64,000 bases of DNA from Flavobacterium sp. 9 (GTDB lineage Bacteria; Bacteroidota; Bacteroidia; Flavobacteriales; Flavobacteriaceae). The notes beneath the pieces were generated by a model. That model had not been told where the DNA came from. It ran no database searches and saw only the letters and a program-made list of their open reading frames with translations. Numbering within the stretch: the first letter of the stretch is position 1; each line of letters begins with the position of its first letter. Positions 18,601 through 25,811 of this stretch are shown piece after piece. Location: NCBI RefSeq assembly GCF_002754195.1, contig NZ_PEEU01000001.1:4278001-4342000 (forward strand), given 5' to 3'. Position numbers and translations under genes: made by a program.

Positions 18601-19169
18601 TTTTAGATGGTGTAGAAGCTGTTGTAGTTTTTACAGGTTCTAGAGATGAAAAATTAGGTTCAAAAAATGGAAAGAAAGGTTATATTAATGGTAAGAATGC
18701 TGAGACTGCAACGGTAACGGTATATGGACCAGGTGGAAAAGATGATGTTCATTCTTTTTCTGGCTTTACTATGGGGTCAAATTCTAAAAAATTTGGTGCG
18801 ATTGATGAAGGAACTTACAATGCAAATTTTGATGAAAAGGGAAAAAGTGGAGCACTTAAATCAAACTGGGCAGTAGAAAACAGAGGAAGAGTTAGAATGT
18901 TAGATGGTATGATCAATCCTTATGCGCCGGATCAGAAAGATGAAAATGGAGATGGTTACAAAACAGGAATATTTATTCATACATCAAATCAAAGTGGTTT
19001 TGCGGGTGAAATACACGACGGGAAAAGTGGTATTTCTGTAGGTTGCTTATTAATTGTGCCTACTGATTGGAAAGAGTTTAATAACGTTATGAGTGGTGTT
19101 AAAAATTTTAAAGTTCAAGTACAAAGAACAGTGACTACAAGTGAGTCATCAACGTTAAAAAAGGATTAA
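15669..19169 (+). CDS. RHS-repeat polymorphic toxin with L,D-transpeptidase-like C-terminal domain
   Basis: 1166 residues. A signal peptide (to about residue 20) is followed by a DUF6443-like entry (ITYFDGLGRPVQTMAIGQG), RHS/YD repeats and the RHS core (LYDYGARNYDPALGRW, then SPYVYVNNNPIINVDLDGNE) at about residues 895-945. The variable tip follows. It contains His1103 in GIFIHTSNQSG and SVGCLLIVPTDW with Cys1126. This H...S-x-G-C arrangement is that of YkuD/L,D-transpeptidase-like enzymes and related peptidoglycan-targeting effectors, so a wall-attacking toxin is likely (inference). The next gene starts one base after the stop and encodes an exported small protein, fitting a periplasmic immunity partner. 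Confidence 0.85.
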   Translation: MKKYIAIIILLLLAIPSINAQTFSDDNFVYKITPKKKVQASDFSTLTKDSIVQSITYFDGLGRPVQTMAIGQGVGGADIVTPIQYDGFGRQVKEYLPYPVTNSGTNYPRIDTNTAIAALTGIYSSKFVDASNPFSEKQLENSPLGRVLKQAAPGDAWAMNSGHEIKFDYQTNTGTTEVKLYKATATWDSGLGLYDIGFSDATGYYGTNELYKTITYDENTTPGTKVGTEEFKNKEGQVVLKRNYNGTDQFDTYYVYDIYGNLTYVIPPKADGVVDREVLDGLCYQYKYDYRNRLVEKKLPGKQWEFIVYDKLDRPVATGPAASPFKDDATIGWIITKYDVLGRPIYTGWSSDASNSTMRKTLQDAQNLAITLFETKTALNIDKIATGYNNSIEPTNFKLLTVNYYDDYSFPDAQAVPTTIMGQKVLTNVKGLPTGGWTRVLTTLSSIAGETATIFYDDRGRIISTYLKNYLGGKKHIDKELDFSGKTLSSVTEHQRLDSGATILINEKFTYSAQDRLLTHTHQIGNGGTEELMVSNEYDELGQLKSKSVGNSALSPLQKVDFAYNIRGWLTDINDTKDLNQGLDARDLFAFRINYNKVEGSTSYTKELYNGNIAETFWSSGLDASGIKHGYGYQYDQLNRLKDASYQEPKLANSDNYFGENNIEYDKNGNITKLLRERKLSTANPYADPMDNLDYFYKANTNRLMKVTDKSNAPEGFKDDSNGSNDSVDDYDYDLNGNLIKDDNKGITKIEYNHLNLPKKITFGTIGNIEYIYNSTGQKVQKIVTETGKPTITTDYLGGFQYKNNDLEFFSTAEGYVKNTNGNLSYVFQYKDHLGNVRVSYTKNSSNVPEVIDENNYYPFGLTHTSDKILPGTNNKYKFSGKELQDENIGGNQLNLYDYGARNYDPALGRWMNVDNMSEKFHFSSPYVYVNNNPIINVDLDGNEWFYHSVNGGAPTWNWHDGSKYKTGVKDTKGKEVVLDGVEAVVVFTGSRDEKLGSKNGKKGYINGKNAETATVTVYGPGGKDDVHSFSGFTMGSNSKKFGAIDEGTYNANFDEKGKSGALKSNWAVENRGRVRMLDGMINPYAPDQKDENGDGYKTGIFIHTSNQSGFAGEIHDGKSGISVGCLLIVPTDWKEFNNVMSGVKNFKVQVQRTVTTSESSTLKKD

Positions 19170-19170
19170 A

Positions 19171-19725
19171 ATGAAAAATAAAATGTTAATTATATTATTA
19201 TTGATCACAGGATTTTGTGAAAGTCAATCAGTAATTAATTCTTCAAAATTGGAGTATCAAAAGGCAATTAAAAGTAATAATTTTGTAAAGGACAAAAATG
19301 TAAAAGTTTATAAAGATAGATTAGTCTTAGGAAAAAATTATGCTCTAAAAAATAATTATTCTGATGAAGATTTTTTTGAATATAAGTATTTGGGGAGTTT
19401 TGGAGATTCTTATAAGTATATTGTAATTGAAAAGGAAGATTATAATGGATCTGTTTTTTTTGTAATAAACAGAGATAAAAATTTTTTGAAATATGAAATT
19501 CCGGGGAAACCTTATTTATTTGAAGACTTTGTAGTAACTGTTAACATTGAATCGACAACTGATAATAAAAACATTTTATGTTTTTTTAAAACAAATGAAG
19601 CTCAGAAGGTTTTTAAAAAGATAAATTTACCAGAAGGCATTATTGTACAAGAAATTAGATTACTAGATTGTAATATTTATATTAATGATATAAATAATAA
19701 GTTTTGGAAAATTAAAATTAAATGA
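19171..19725 (+). CDS. Candidate immunity protein for the adjacent RHS toxin, exported
   Basis: 184 residues with an N-terminal signal peptide (MKNKMLIILLLITGFCESQ). No known family is recognised. It begins one base after the stop of the RHS toxin gene, so translation is probably coupled. Its composition is more AT-rich and Lys/Asn-rich than the RHS core, as is usual for exchangeable toxin-immunity ends. A periplasmic location would match a toxin acting on peptidoglycan. The immunity role rests only on position, size and export signal. A family-1 terminator follows 40 bases later. Confidence 0.6.
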   Translation: MKNKMLIILLLITGFCESQSVINSSKLEYQKAIKSNNFVKDKNVKVYKDRLVLGKNYALKNNYSDEDFFEYKYLGSFGDSYKYIVIEKEDYNGSVFFVINRDKNFLKYEIPGKPYLFEDFVVTVNIESTTDNKNILCFFKTNEAQKVFKKINLPEGIIVQEIRLLDCNIYINDINNKFWKIKIK

Positions 19726-19766
19726 TAATGTATAGATCCGCGCTCTGCAAAGATCTCCTTATAAAA

Positions 19767-19802
19767 AGCTGCGCAAATGTCTCTGACTTTGCGCATTTTT
19801 TT
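19767..19802 (+). terminator. Rho-independent terminator, family-1 hairpin
   Basis: GCTGCGCAAATGTCTCTGAC then TTTGCGCA and seven T. It closes the RHS toxin/immunity operon. Confidence 0.92.
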
Positions 19803-19877
19803 GCTTTTAATCAATTGTGAATCTTATTAAAGATTTAATAGTTTAAATATAAATCCCTAAGCAATAATCTAAAAACA

Positions 19878-19910
19878 AAAAAGCTCTAGATTTCTCTGAA
19901 GCTTTATTTA
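19878..19910. terminator. Family-2 hairpin terminator (copy in duplicated block)
   Basis: AAAAAGCTCTAGATTTCTCTGAAGCTTT. This copy is the start of a block duplicated at 20677. It lies where both the plus-strand operon and the minus-strand GNAT gene end. Confidence 0.75.
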
Positions 19911-20045
19911 TTAATGTTGTAAAGTTGATAGCTTAAAAATTAGTATTTACTTTTTTAGAACGATTTGCAATGTATGATAAGCCAGATTACTTGTCCGTCC
20001 TTAGCAAAGTATACTTTCTTTATTTCTAAATTTGGAATGCTTTCC
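19911..20045 (-). pseudogene. Duplicated C-terminal fragment of the Ppx/GppA-like gene
   Basis: About 135 bases match 20711-20849, the 3' end of the exported Ppx/GppA-like gene plus its downstream flank. Read on the minus strand it encodes ESIPNLEIKKVYFAKDGQV, then loses frame through a 2-base deletion. The match stops abruptly at TTTGGAATGCTTTCC, directly beside the stop of the GNAT gene. It is a remnant of a second gene copy. Confidence 0.85.
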
Positions 20046-20048
20046 TGT

Positions 20049-20555
20049 TTAAACTAATGGTCTTTCTATCTTAAAATAAGCTATTTCTTCTTCATTTCTT
20101 ATTAAATTATTCAATCGTTCAAATCCGGCTTTTTGCAGCACGTTTTGTGATCCCGTGTTATCAAGATCGGTTATAGCGACAACTTCTTTCGTAGCTGTGT
20201 TTGCAAAACTATATTGAGTTATAGCCTTGCATACTTCCGTAGCAACGCCTTTTCCCCAATATGCTCTACTAAGTACATAACCTATTTCTATTTGGTTTGT
20301 ATTGTGTACAAAAACACGGGCAACACACATTCCTATAAAATTATTATTTGTAGTATCGAATATAGCCCATCGACTAAGATTTTTCTTTTCATAATTTTCA
20401 AGCAATTCATTAAACATCTCCAAATATCTTTCTGGTGAAGCATAAGGAAGGTATTGTGTAACTTGATTATCTTCAAAAAGACCTAAAAATGTTTGTTGTT
20501 CCTGAGGTAAAAATTCACGAATAATTATTCGTGGGCTTTGATAAAGAGTAGACAT
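20049..20555 (-). CDS. GNAT family N-acetyltransferase (RimJ/RimL type)
   Basis: 168 residues. The N terminus (RIIIREFLPQEQQTFLGLFED) and central acetyl-CoA loop region (EIGYVLSRAYWGKGVATEVC) are those of RimJ/RimL-like GNAT enzymes, which acetylate ribosomal protein N termini or small amines. A C-terminal NTGSQNVLQKAGFERL block is also typical. The substrate is unknown. The gene lies between the duplicated fragment (19911-20045) and the intact Ppx/GppA-like gene, so it seems to sit in a duplicated or rearranged site. Confidence 0.88.
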   Translation of the reverse strand: MSTLYQSPRIIIREFLPQEQQTFLGLFEDNQVTQYLPYASPERYLEMFNELLENYEKKNLSRWAIFDTTNNNFIGMCVARVFVHNTNQIEIGYVLSRAYWGKGVATEVCKAITQYSFANTATKEVVAITDLDNTGSQNVLQKAGFERLNNLIRNEEEIAYFKIERPLV

Positions 20556-20676
20556 TGATTACAGTAATATTAAGGTAAATAATTTAGAAGTTTTTGCTAA
20601 AATTAATAACCGAATTTACTGAAAATAAACGGAACAAACCTCCGACACTTCGCTCTGAATGAAAAAAAGTATAAAC

Positions 20677-20707
20677 AAAAAAGCTCCAGATTTCTCTGAA
20701 GCTTTAT
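20677..20707. terminator. Family-2 hairpin terminator
   Basis: AAAAAGCTCCAGATTTCTCTGAAGCTTTA forms a stem of about 9-11 bp with A/T tracts on both sides. It follows the minus-strand Ppx/GppA-like gene. It is duplicated at 19878. Confidence 0.85.
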
Positions 20708-20733
20708 TTAGTAATGTTGCAAAAGTTGATACC

Positions 20734-21828
20734 TTAAAAATTAGTATTTACTTTTTTAGAACGATCAGCAATGTATGACATAAGCCAAGTTACTTGTCCG
20801 TCTTTAACAAAGAATACTTTCTTTGTTTCTAAATTTGGAATGCTTTCCAAAAAGTTCTGTAGAATGTTGTTTGCCGAAATAAGGTATTTCTGGTCATATG
20901 TACTCAAAACTCTAGCCATCTCTTTATTAGTTTTAGCAAGGTTTGTAAACTTCACAAAGTTATTTTTCAGGATTGCATCATAATTGATAACATCTTCAAG
21001 CGTTAATGTAATGTAGTGATTTTTAACGTTTTCATCATAATATAACGTTGCAAATGCCCAAACAGCTCCACCAGATAAATAGATTTTTTCCTTTTTTAAT
21101 AGAAGAGGATTTGCATCCAGCATTTCCTTAATCTTCTTGCGTAACACTGGGTTATAATCAAAAGATTTTTCCTGAAAAGTTGACATATCATTCGCCTGAT
21201 TTGGATTTACAACCGTCTTTTTTACGGCATCTGTAAGTGTCATTGTACCAAAATCAAGCTCCAAAGGTACAAACTCCAATTTGTTATCTTCAAGTTCGTC
21301 AATGTATCCGCCTTTAGTAGTTTGAGCGCCAATATCAAGTAGTGAAGCGTTAGAATAATCAACCGGTGGTATAGCACCTTTAACTAACATTTTAGCCTCT
21401 TCGTTGACATTAATAATATCAAAACTTTTAGTGGTTAGCGAAGTAATTTTATTTTTTAAAACATCGATGTTACGAGCAGATGAGAAAACAGGTGCAGCTA
21501 CAATAAAGATATTTTCTTCGCGAAGCTTAAATTCCTCTTTGATTTTCTTCAATTGATCAACAATTATCATAGTAACTTTATTGATGTCTTCTTGAGGAAG
21601 CTCTCCAAAAGAAGCAATATGATCAGCAAGACTAATTCTCTCATTTGCAAAATAAAGAATATCATAGTCAGCTTTTTTGATATTATTTACTTCCAGAACA
21701 GAAACTTTTATTGCTCTACGTCCGATTTCGATTCCGGCATAAACATTCTTTTGAGAAAATGCATTGATAGAAAAGAATAAATTTAAAAGAATAAAAAATA
21801 GAATTTGGGATTTGTGTTTTTTAAGCAT
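20734..21828 (-). CDS. Exported Ppx/GppA phosphatase-like (ASKHA fold) protein
   Basis: 364 residues. A clear signal peptide (MLKKHKSQILFFILLNLFFSINAFSQ) is followed by an actin-like ATPase fold resembling Ppx/GppA: phosphate loop 1 (YAGIEIGRRAIKVSVLEV), phosphate loop 2 (ASLLDIGAQTTKGGY), FGTMTLTDAVKK and an adenosine-type loop (IYLSGGAVWAFATLYY). Canonical Ppx/GppA proteins are cytoplasmic and hydrolyse polyphosphate or pppGpp, so export to the periplasm is unusual. Several conserved Gly/Ser positions (usual DIGSNS and DIGGGS) are altered to DIG/EIG variants, so activity is uncertain. It is monocistronic, with a partial duplicate downstream. Confidence 0.75.
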   Translation of the reverse strand: MLKKHKSQILFFILLNLFFSINAFSQKNVYAGIEIGRRAIKVSVLEVNNIKKADYDILYFANERISLADHIASFGELPQEDINKVTMIIVDQLKKIKEEFKLREENIFIVAAPVFSSARNIDVLKNKITSLTTKSFDIINVNEEAKMLVKGAIPPVDYSNASLLDIGAQTTKGGYIDELEDNKLEFVPLELDFGTMTLTDAVKKTVVNPNQANDMSTFQEKSFDYNPVLRKKIKEMLDANPLLLKKEKIYLSGGAVWAFATLYYDENVKNHYITLTLEDVINYDAILKNNFVKFTNLAKTNKEMARVLSTYDQKYLISANNILQNFLESIPNLETKKVFFVKDGQVTWLMSYIADRSKKVNTNF

Positions 21829-22486
21829 TGGATTTAATTGTAGTTAGGGGTATTATTTATTTTTGAATAAAGACTTCAAAGTAGTTGGTTGAGGTATTTA
21901 TGTGAAAGTCATAATTTTAAATTGAAAATAACGGGTTTCGGTATAAGATTGCAAATTTATAAAAACATTTACTAACATAAACGCAGATAATGAGAAAACA
22001 TATATTAAATTATCATGATGTTTTTTCTAAGTAAATGATAAACGATTTTAGATTTATAACTAGCTAAAAATGAACAAGTAAAGAAATATAGTTGGGAAAA
22101 AATCAGTAATGAGTTACTTCTTTCAGGGACTTTTTTGCACAAAACTGAAAGAAAATTTTTGAACTTTTTCTAATTGTATTCAATAACAAGAACTACTGAA
22201 AAATCTAGATCAGAGCAATATAATCGTCTTATTATGAGTTTAAAAGGAATCGCTGTAATTTATATGTAGAAAATAAAAAGGTATTATTTGTAAGAAAAAA
22301 TTCTATATCTTTGGGTGAGTTCCTACAGAATAATCCTTAAATGATTTTTTGAAAAAAAACAATAACATTAAAAAATAGTTTAATCTAATTATAAAAATAT
22401 ATAAAGAATTCTTGCGCAAGGATAGACAAAAGCCCCAAGTGTCTTTAATTGATTGAGGTATTAATTAATTTTTCAAACTTTATATT
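21829..22486. other. Long intergenic region upstream of the double-glycine peptide gene
   Basis: About 660 AT-rich bases without a supported gene. A TATCTTTG box at 22306-22313 fits the Bacteroidota -7 consensus and would give a leader of about 170 bases for the small peptide gene. A palindrome TTGCGCAA lies at about 22414. The region also serves as upstream DNA of the divergent Ppx/GppA-like gene. Nothing else is recognised. Confidence 0.5.
22306..22313 (+). promoter_or_regulatory. Candidate -7 promoter box for the double-glycine peptide
   Basis: TATCTTTG matches TAnnTTTG. A TTG at 22288-22290 could be the -33 element, but the 15-base gap is shorter than usual. It is a weak call. Confidence 0.35.
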
Positions 22487-22663
22487 ATGATCAAAAACAT
22501 TTTAAACCTAAAAGGAGTTACAGAATTAACTAAAAACGAAAAAAGAAGCATCGCAGGCGGTTTAGCATGTGTTGACGGTGTTTGCCCAAAACCTGGAAAT
22601 TACTGTTGTTATGCAGGAGGAGGCGATGGAATTTGTAGATTGCCAACTCAGGGTTGCTTTTAA
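22487..22663 (+). CDS. Double-glycine leader, Cys-rich bacteriocin-like peptide precursor
   Basis: 58 residues starting MIKNILNLKGVTELTKNEKRS. The leader (residues 1-25) ends in IAGG, the classic cleavage site for C39-peptidase ABC exporters. The leader pattern, with the conserved L-x-x-L-x-K-x-E-x-x-x-I-x-GG arrangement, is seen in Bacteroidota bacteriocin-like precursors. The 33-residue core has six Cys (28, 33, 40, 41, 50, 57) and glycine-rich loops, suggesting a disulfide-rich mature peptide. A family-1 terminator follows 50 bases later, so it is its own transcript. No exporter or modification enzyme lies nearby, so it would need a transporter encoded elsewhere. An antimicrobial or signalling role is inferred. 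Confidence 0.8.
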   Translation: MIKNILNLKGVTELTKNEKRSIAGGLACVDGVCPKPGNYCCYAGGGDGICRLPTQGCF

Positions 22664-22713
22664 TTAATATTTTAAATTCTCTGTTCTTCGGATTTGGAGA
22701 GTTACAATAAAAA

Positions 22714-22750
22714 GTTGCGCAAATGTCTTTTGACTTTGCGCATTTTTTTT
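22714..22750 (+). terminator. Rho-independent terminator, family-1 hairpin
   Basis: GTTGCGCAAATGTCTTTTGAC then TTTGCGCA and eight T. The loop differs slightly from the family norm (TGTCTTTTGAC). It ends the small peptide gene. Confidence 0.92.
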
Positions 22751-22831
22751 GCTTTTATGAATCGTAATTATAATTATTAGAGTGTTTCTATTTTATTAAA
22801 ATCATTTAAAATCAATTTATTAAAAAAAAAT

Positions 22832-23533
22832 ATGAATAATTCAGCCCAACAAAATTCAGAAAACATACAAGTATTAGAAATCCGTAATTATCTTTTAAAA
22901 CCAAATTTAACGGATAAGTTTGGCGATTATTTTCATTCGAAATTTGTTTCTCCAATGAATGAACTTGGCGGATATACATTAGGAGAATTTAAAATTAATA
23001 ACGTAAACGATCGATTTGTTTGGTTTCGCGGTTTTGCTAATATGAAAACGAGATTCCAATTTTTGAATGATTTTTATCTAAACAGCACAACTTGGAAAGA
23101 GCATGGAAAAGGGGCAAATGAGATGATGATAAATTCGGATAATGTCTATTTATTGCGACCTTTAAAAGGAGAAATTAATAGCAAATTATTAAAGACAGAT
23201 AAAACATTTACGGTCGTAGATTTTTATATCTGTAATAGTACACTCGAAAAGGTTATCGACTTATTTGATACTACATATATTCCTTTTCTTAAAAATTCAG
23301 AAATAGAAGATATCACGCTTTGGGTGAGTGAAATGACTGAAAATGATTTTCCAAGATTACCTGTTTTTCAGGATAAAAATCTTTTAGTGAGTATTACACA
23401 TTACAAAGACGAAAATGAGTTTTATACCAAACAAAAAGAAATTGATAATATGCCAGACGATCTAAAAAAATCAATGCTAGAATTGGTAACTATTCACAAT
23501 AAATTAGTGCTTTTAAATTTGAGAAAAGGTTAG
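22832..23533 (+). CDS. NIPSNAP-like ferredoxin-fold protein
   Basis: 233 residues. The first half resembles the NIPSNAP domain: LEIRNYLLKPNLTDKFGDYF, then GGYTLGEFKINNVNDRFVWF, then RGFANMKTRFQFLNDFY. This is a dimeric alpha/beta-barrel fold with stress-inducible and small-molecule-binding relatives. The second half looks like a diverged repeat of the same fold. There is no signal peptide, so it is cytoplasmic. No enzymatic residue can be assigned. It is flanked by intergenic hairpins and is probably transcribed alone. Confidence 0.7.
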   Translation: MNNSAQQNSENIQVLEIRNYLLKPNLTDKFGDYFHSKFVSPMNELGGYTLGEFKINNVNDRFVWFRGFANMKTRFQFLNDFYLNSTTWKEHGKGANEMMINSDNVYLLRPLKGEINSKLLKTDKTFTVVDFYICNSTLEKVIDLFDTTYIPFLKNSEIEDITLWVSEMTENDFPRLPVFQDKNLLVSITHYKDENEFYTKQKEIDNMPDDLKKSMLELVTIHNKLVLLNLRKG

Positions 23534-23577
23534 AAGTCAATGTCATTAAGTTAAGCTTTTTAACTATATTTTTTTTT

Positions 23578-23628
23578 AAACGCAAAGATTAAACGTAATA
23601 TTGTCATTTCGATTTCGTGACTTTGCGT
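23578..23628. repeat. CGCAAAG/CTTTGCG inverted repeat
   Basis: AAACGCAAAG and CTTTGCGT arms separated by about 33 bases, downstream of the NIPSNAP-like gene. The arms match the larger palindrome at 37867-38009, so this is a small member of a dispersed intergenic repeat. Confidence 0.6.
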
Positions 23629-23705
23629 GAAATTTATTCGATAGAATATTAAAGGTATTTTACAGAGCGGTTTCTGTAGTTTATTATGCAATTTTTAAAT
23701 AACTT

Positions 23706-24224
23706 ATGAAGAGAATTTTATTAATTATAATTGTCCTATTTTCAACTTCTTGCCGATTAACACAACACTACACAAAATATATTGATAAAAATCAATACGG
23801 CAGATTGCATTTGAAAAACATGAAGTTTGAAAAATCTTTCACAAAAGAAATGATGAACAAGATCGAAGCGGATGCTATTTATGTTAATTATTACGAAAAT
23901 AATAGTATAAACTTAATAGGCTATTCTTATTTGAGATTTTTTAAGTTTGGTCAATTTGCAACTTTTCATAGTAAAACTGAAAATGCTAATATAAATGACA
24001 TACAAAAGGCAAGTGTTGTTGGTTATTATAATATTAAAAACGGTATCCTTTTACTAGAGCTCCCAAATACTTCATTTAGTAAAGCAGGAAAAAGATCCAT
24101 TAGGAAATTTGTTATCGCAGGAGATACTTTAAAATTAAAAGAGAAAATAAAGTCTAATGAAACAGAAACAATTTTCACTAAAGTTAAAATCAAAGAAATA
24201 GCACCGGTATTACCGGATTGGTAA
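23706..24224 (+). CDS. Putative lipoprotein, unknown function
   Basis: 172 residues. A lipoprotein signal MKRILLIIIVLFSTSC has the lipobox Cys at residue 16, so a membrane-anchored periplasmic protein is expected. The rest is rich in Lys, Asn and Ile with no recognised domain. It ends VLPDW. It has 100 bases of spacer on either side and no operon partner. The gene is supported by the signal sequence and single continuous frame. Confidence 0.6.
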   Translation: MKRILLIIIVLFSTSCRLTQHYTKYIDKNQYGRLHLKNMKFEKSFTKEMMNKIEADAIYVNYYENNSINLIGYSYLRFFKFGQFATFHSKTENANINDIQKASVVGYYNIKNGILLLELPNTSFSKAGKRSIRKFVIAGDTLKLKEKIKSNETETIFTKVKIKEIAPVLPDW

Positions 24225-24271
24225 TATTGCTTTTAGAAGTTTTTTGATTGATATTTTTTGAATTTGAAATT

Positions 24272-24320
24272 TTGTAAATTTACAAGGTTATTTATTTGAT
24301 TTTTAATTACTTGTAAATTT
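24272..24320 (+). promoter_or_regulatory. Palindromic operator-like site upstream of methyltransferase gene
   Basis: TTGTAAATTTACAA is a perfect 14-base palindrome at 24272-24285. Its first 10 bases recur at 24311-24320, just ahead of the ATG at 24328. A repressor site is plausible. No regulator is identified. Confidence 0.4.
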
Positions 24321-24327
24321 AAGGCAA

Positions 24328-25272
24328 ATGGAAAAGACTAAAAATATTCTGCCAAATGAATCCGAAGAAATATTTTTAACTGATGGAGGACTTGAGACAA
24401 CATTAGTTTTTCTGGAAGGATTTGATCTCCCTTATTTTGCAGCTTTTGATTTATTAAAGAATAAAGAAGGATACAAAGCGCTTAAAAATTATTACACCAG
24501 ATACTTGAAAATTGCAAAAGAGTATAAAACCAATTTTATTTTAGAAAGCCCAACTTGGCGAATAAATCCGGATTGGATTGAAAAAATTGGTTACTCCAGA
24601 AATTCTTTAGCTGAATTAAATGAAAAAGCCGTTGCACTTCTGGCAGATTTAAAAGCAGAATTTTCAAATGATATAAATTCTATTCTCATAAGTGGTTGCG
24701 TAGGTCCGCGAGGCGATGGTTATGTACCCGGAGATTGTATGAATATTGATGAAGCACAACAATATCATTCGGAACAAATAAAAGCTTTAAGTCATACTTC
24801 TGTTGATTTTATTTCGGCTCTTACGATGAATTATCCCGAAGAAGTAATAGGTATTGTTCGCGCGGCAGAATCTTTTAGTTTGCCCGTGGTTATTTCGTTT
24901 ACGGTAGAGACAAATGGAAAACTTCCCACAGGAATGAGTTTAAAAGAAGCAATCGAAAAAACAGATCAAAGTGTTGCCGTTCCGCCTTTGTATTTTATGA
25001 TTAATTGTGCACATCCAACACATTTTTTCAATGAATTAAAAGAGAATAAAAACGAAAAATGGGTAAAACGTATCAAAGGTATTCGGGCAAATGCATCTTG
25101 TAAAAGCCACGCCGAATTAGACGAAGCTACAGAATTAGATCGGGGAACTCCGGAGGAACTGGCTAAAGAATATAAAGGATTGAAGGATTTTTTTCCTCAT
25201 TTAAACGTATTTGGCGGTTGCTGTGGCACCGATGAAGAACATATTGTAGAAATTCTGAAGACTTTGTCTTAG
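24328..25272 (+). CDS. Homocysteine S-methyltransferase family protein
   Basis: 314 residues of the zinc-dependent homocysteine S-methyltransferase fold. The N terminus is IFLTDGGLETTLVF. The zinc ligands are in place: Cys227 (MINCAHP) and Cys298-Cys299 (GGCCGT). Members use S-methylmethionine, betaine or related methyl donors, and some act on selenohomocysteine. The donor cannot be read here. Stand-alone length without cobalamin domains fits MmuM/YhcE-like enzymes. The gene is alone, with a palindromic site between -56 and the start. Confidence 0.88.
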   Translation: MEKTKNILPNESEEIFLTDGGLETTLVFLEGFDLPYFAAFDLLKNKEGYKALKNYYTRYLKIAKEYKTNFILESPTWRINPDWIEKIGYSRNSLAELNEKAVALLADLKAEFSNDINSILISGCVGPRGDGYVPGDCMNIDEAQQYHSEQIKALSHTSVDFISALTMNYPEEVIGIVRAAESFSLPVVISFTVETNGKLPTGMSLKEAIEKTDQSVAVPPLYFMINCAHPTHFFNELKENKNEKWVKRIKGIRANASCKSHAELDEATELDRGTPEELAKEYKGLKDFFPHLNVFGGCCGTDEEHIVEILKTLS

Positions 25273-25375
25273 TGTCATCCATTGACTTTTTGTTTAGCAT
25301 TGCATGACTATTATAAAAAGCGGAAAAAGAATACAAAAGGCGTGATTTGTGAAACCTGCAAATCTACATTGTTTC

Positions 25376-25383
25376 TAATTTTG
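25376..25383 (+). promoter_or_regulatory. Candidate -7 box for first small exported protein
   Basis: TAATTTTG matches TAnnTTTG, 33 bases before the ATG. Upstream GTGATTTGTGAAACC is shared with the paralogous gene's upstream region (27563-27577), where TAACTTTG sits at 27598-27605. Confidence 0.4.
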
Positions 25384-25415
25384 TCTAGTGTTCTAAAAAT
25401 AAGAATACCCAGATA

Positions 25416-25811
25416 ATGAAGCATTTTTTGTTTGTGTTGATTTGTTCTTTAACATTGATGTTTTCTACAAAAGTAGAAAGTAAGCAATTTGTTAATGATA
25501 TAGATTGCAATCAAAATTCATTCGGGCAAAAAAATGTTGCAAAGGATTTATCTCAATTGCAAAATAATGTTTTAGCATCTTTTGCTACTGCTAATAAATT
25601 ATATTCAGAAGATCTCGACAAAGCTGATTTTGATGAACGCTCTGATGATTATTTTGTTTTTCTGAGCATTGATAAGATAACAGCGTTTTATTCAAATTAT
25701 AAATTCCCAAAAGCAGAACGATATAGGGAACATTCTAGTTGTTTGTATTCCAGGACAACTATTCCTTTTTATATTTTATTTTGTTCTATGCTGATTCCTT
25801 CTTTTAATTAA
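25416..25811 (+). CDS. Small exported protein, paralog A, unknown
   Basis: 131 residues. A signal peptide (MKHFLFVLICSLTLMFSTKVESK) is followed by a charged region with ADFDERSDDYFVFLSIDKI, then AFYSNYKFP and a hydrophobic tail ending TIPFYILFCSMLIPSFN. It is clearly paralogous to the 131-residue protein at 27639 over its whole length, including part of the upstream DNA. No known family. The two copies flank the triple RidA gene. The hydrophobic C terminus could be a membrane segment or a surface for assembly. Confidence 0.65.
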   Translation: MKHFLFVLICSLTLMFSTKVESKQFVNDIDCNQNSFGQKNVAKDLSQLQNNVLASFATANKLYSEDLDKADFDERSDDYFVFLSIDKITAFYSNYKFPKAERYREHSSCLYSRTTIPFYILFCSMLIPSFN

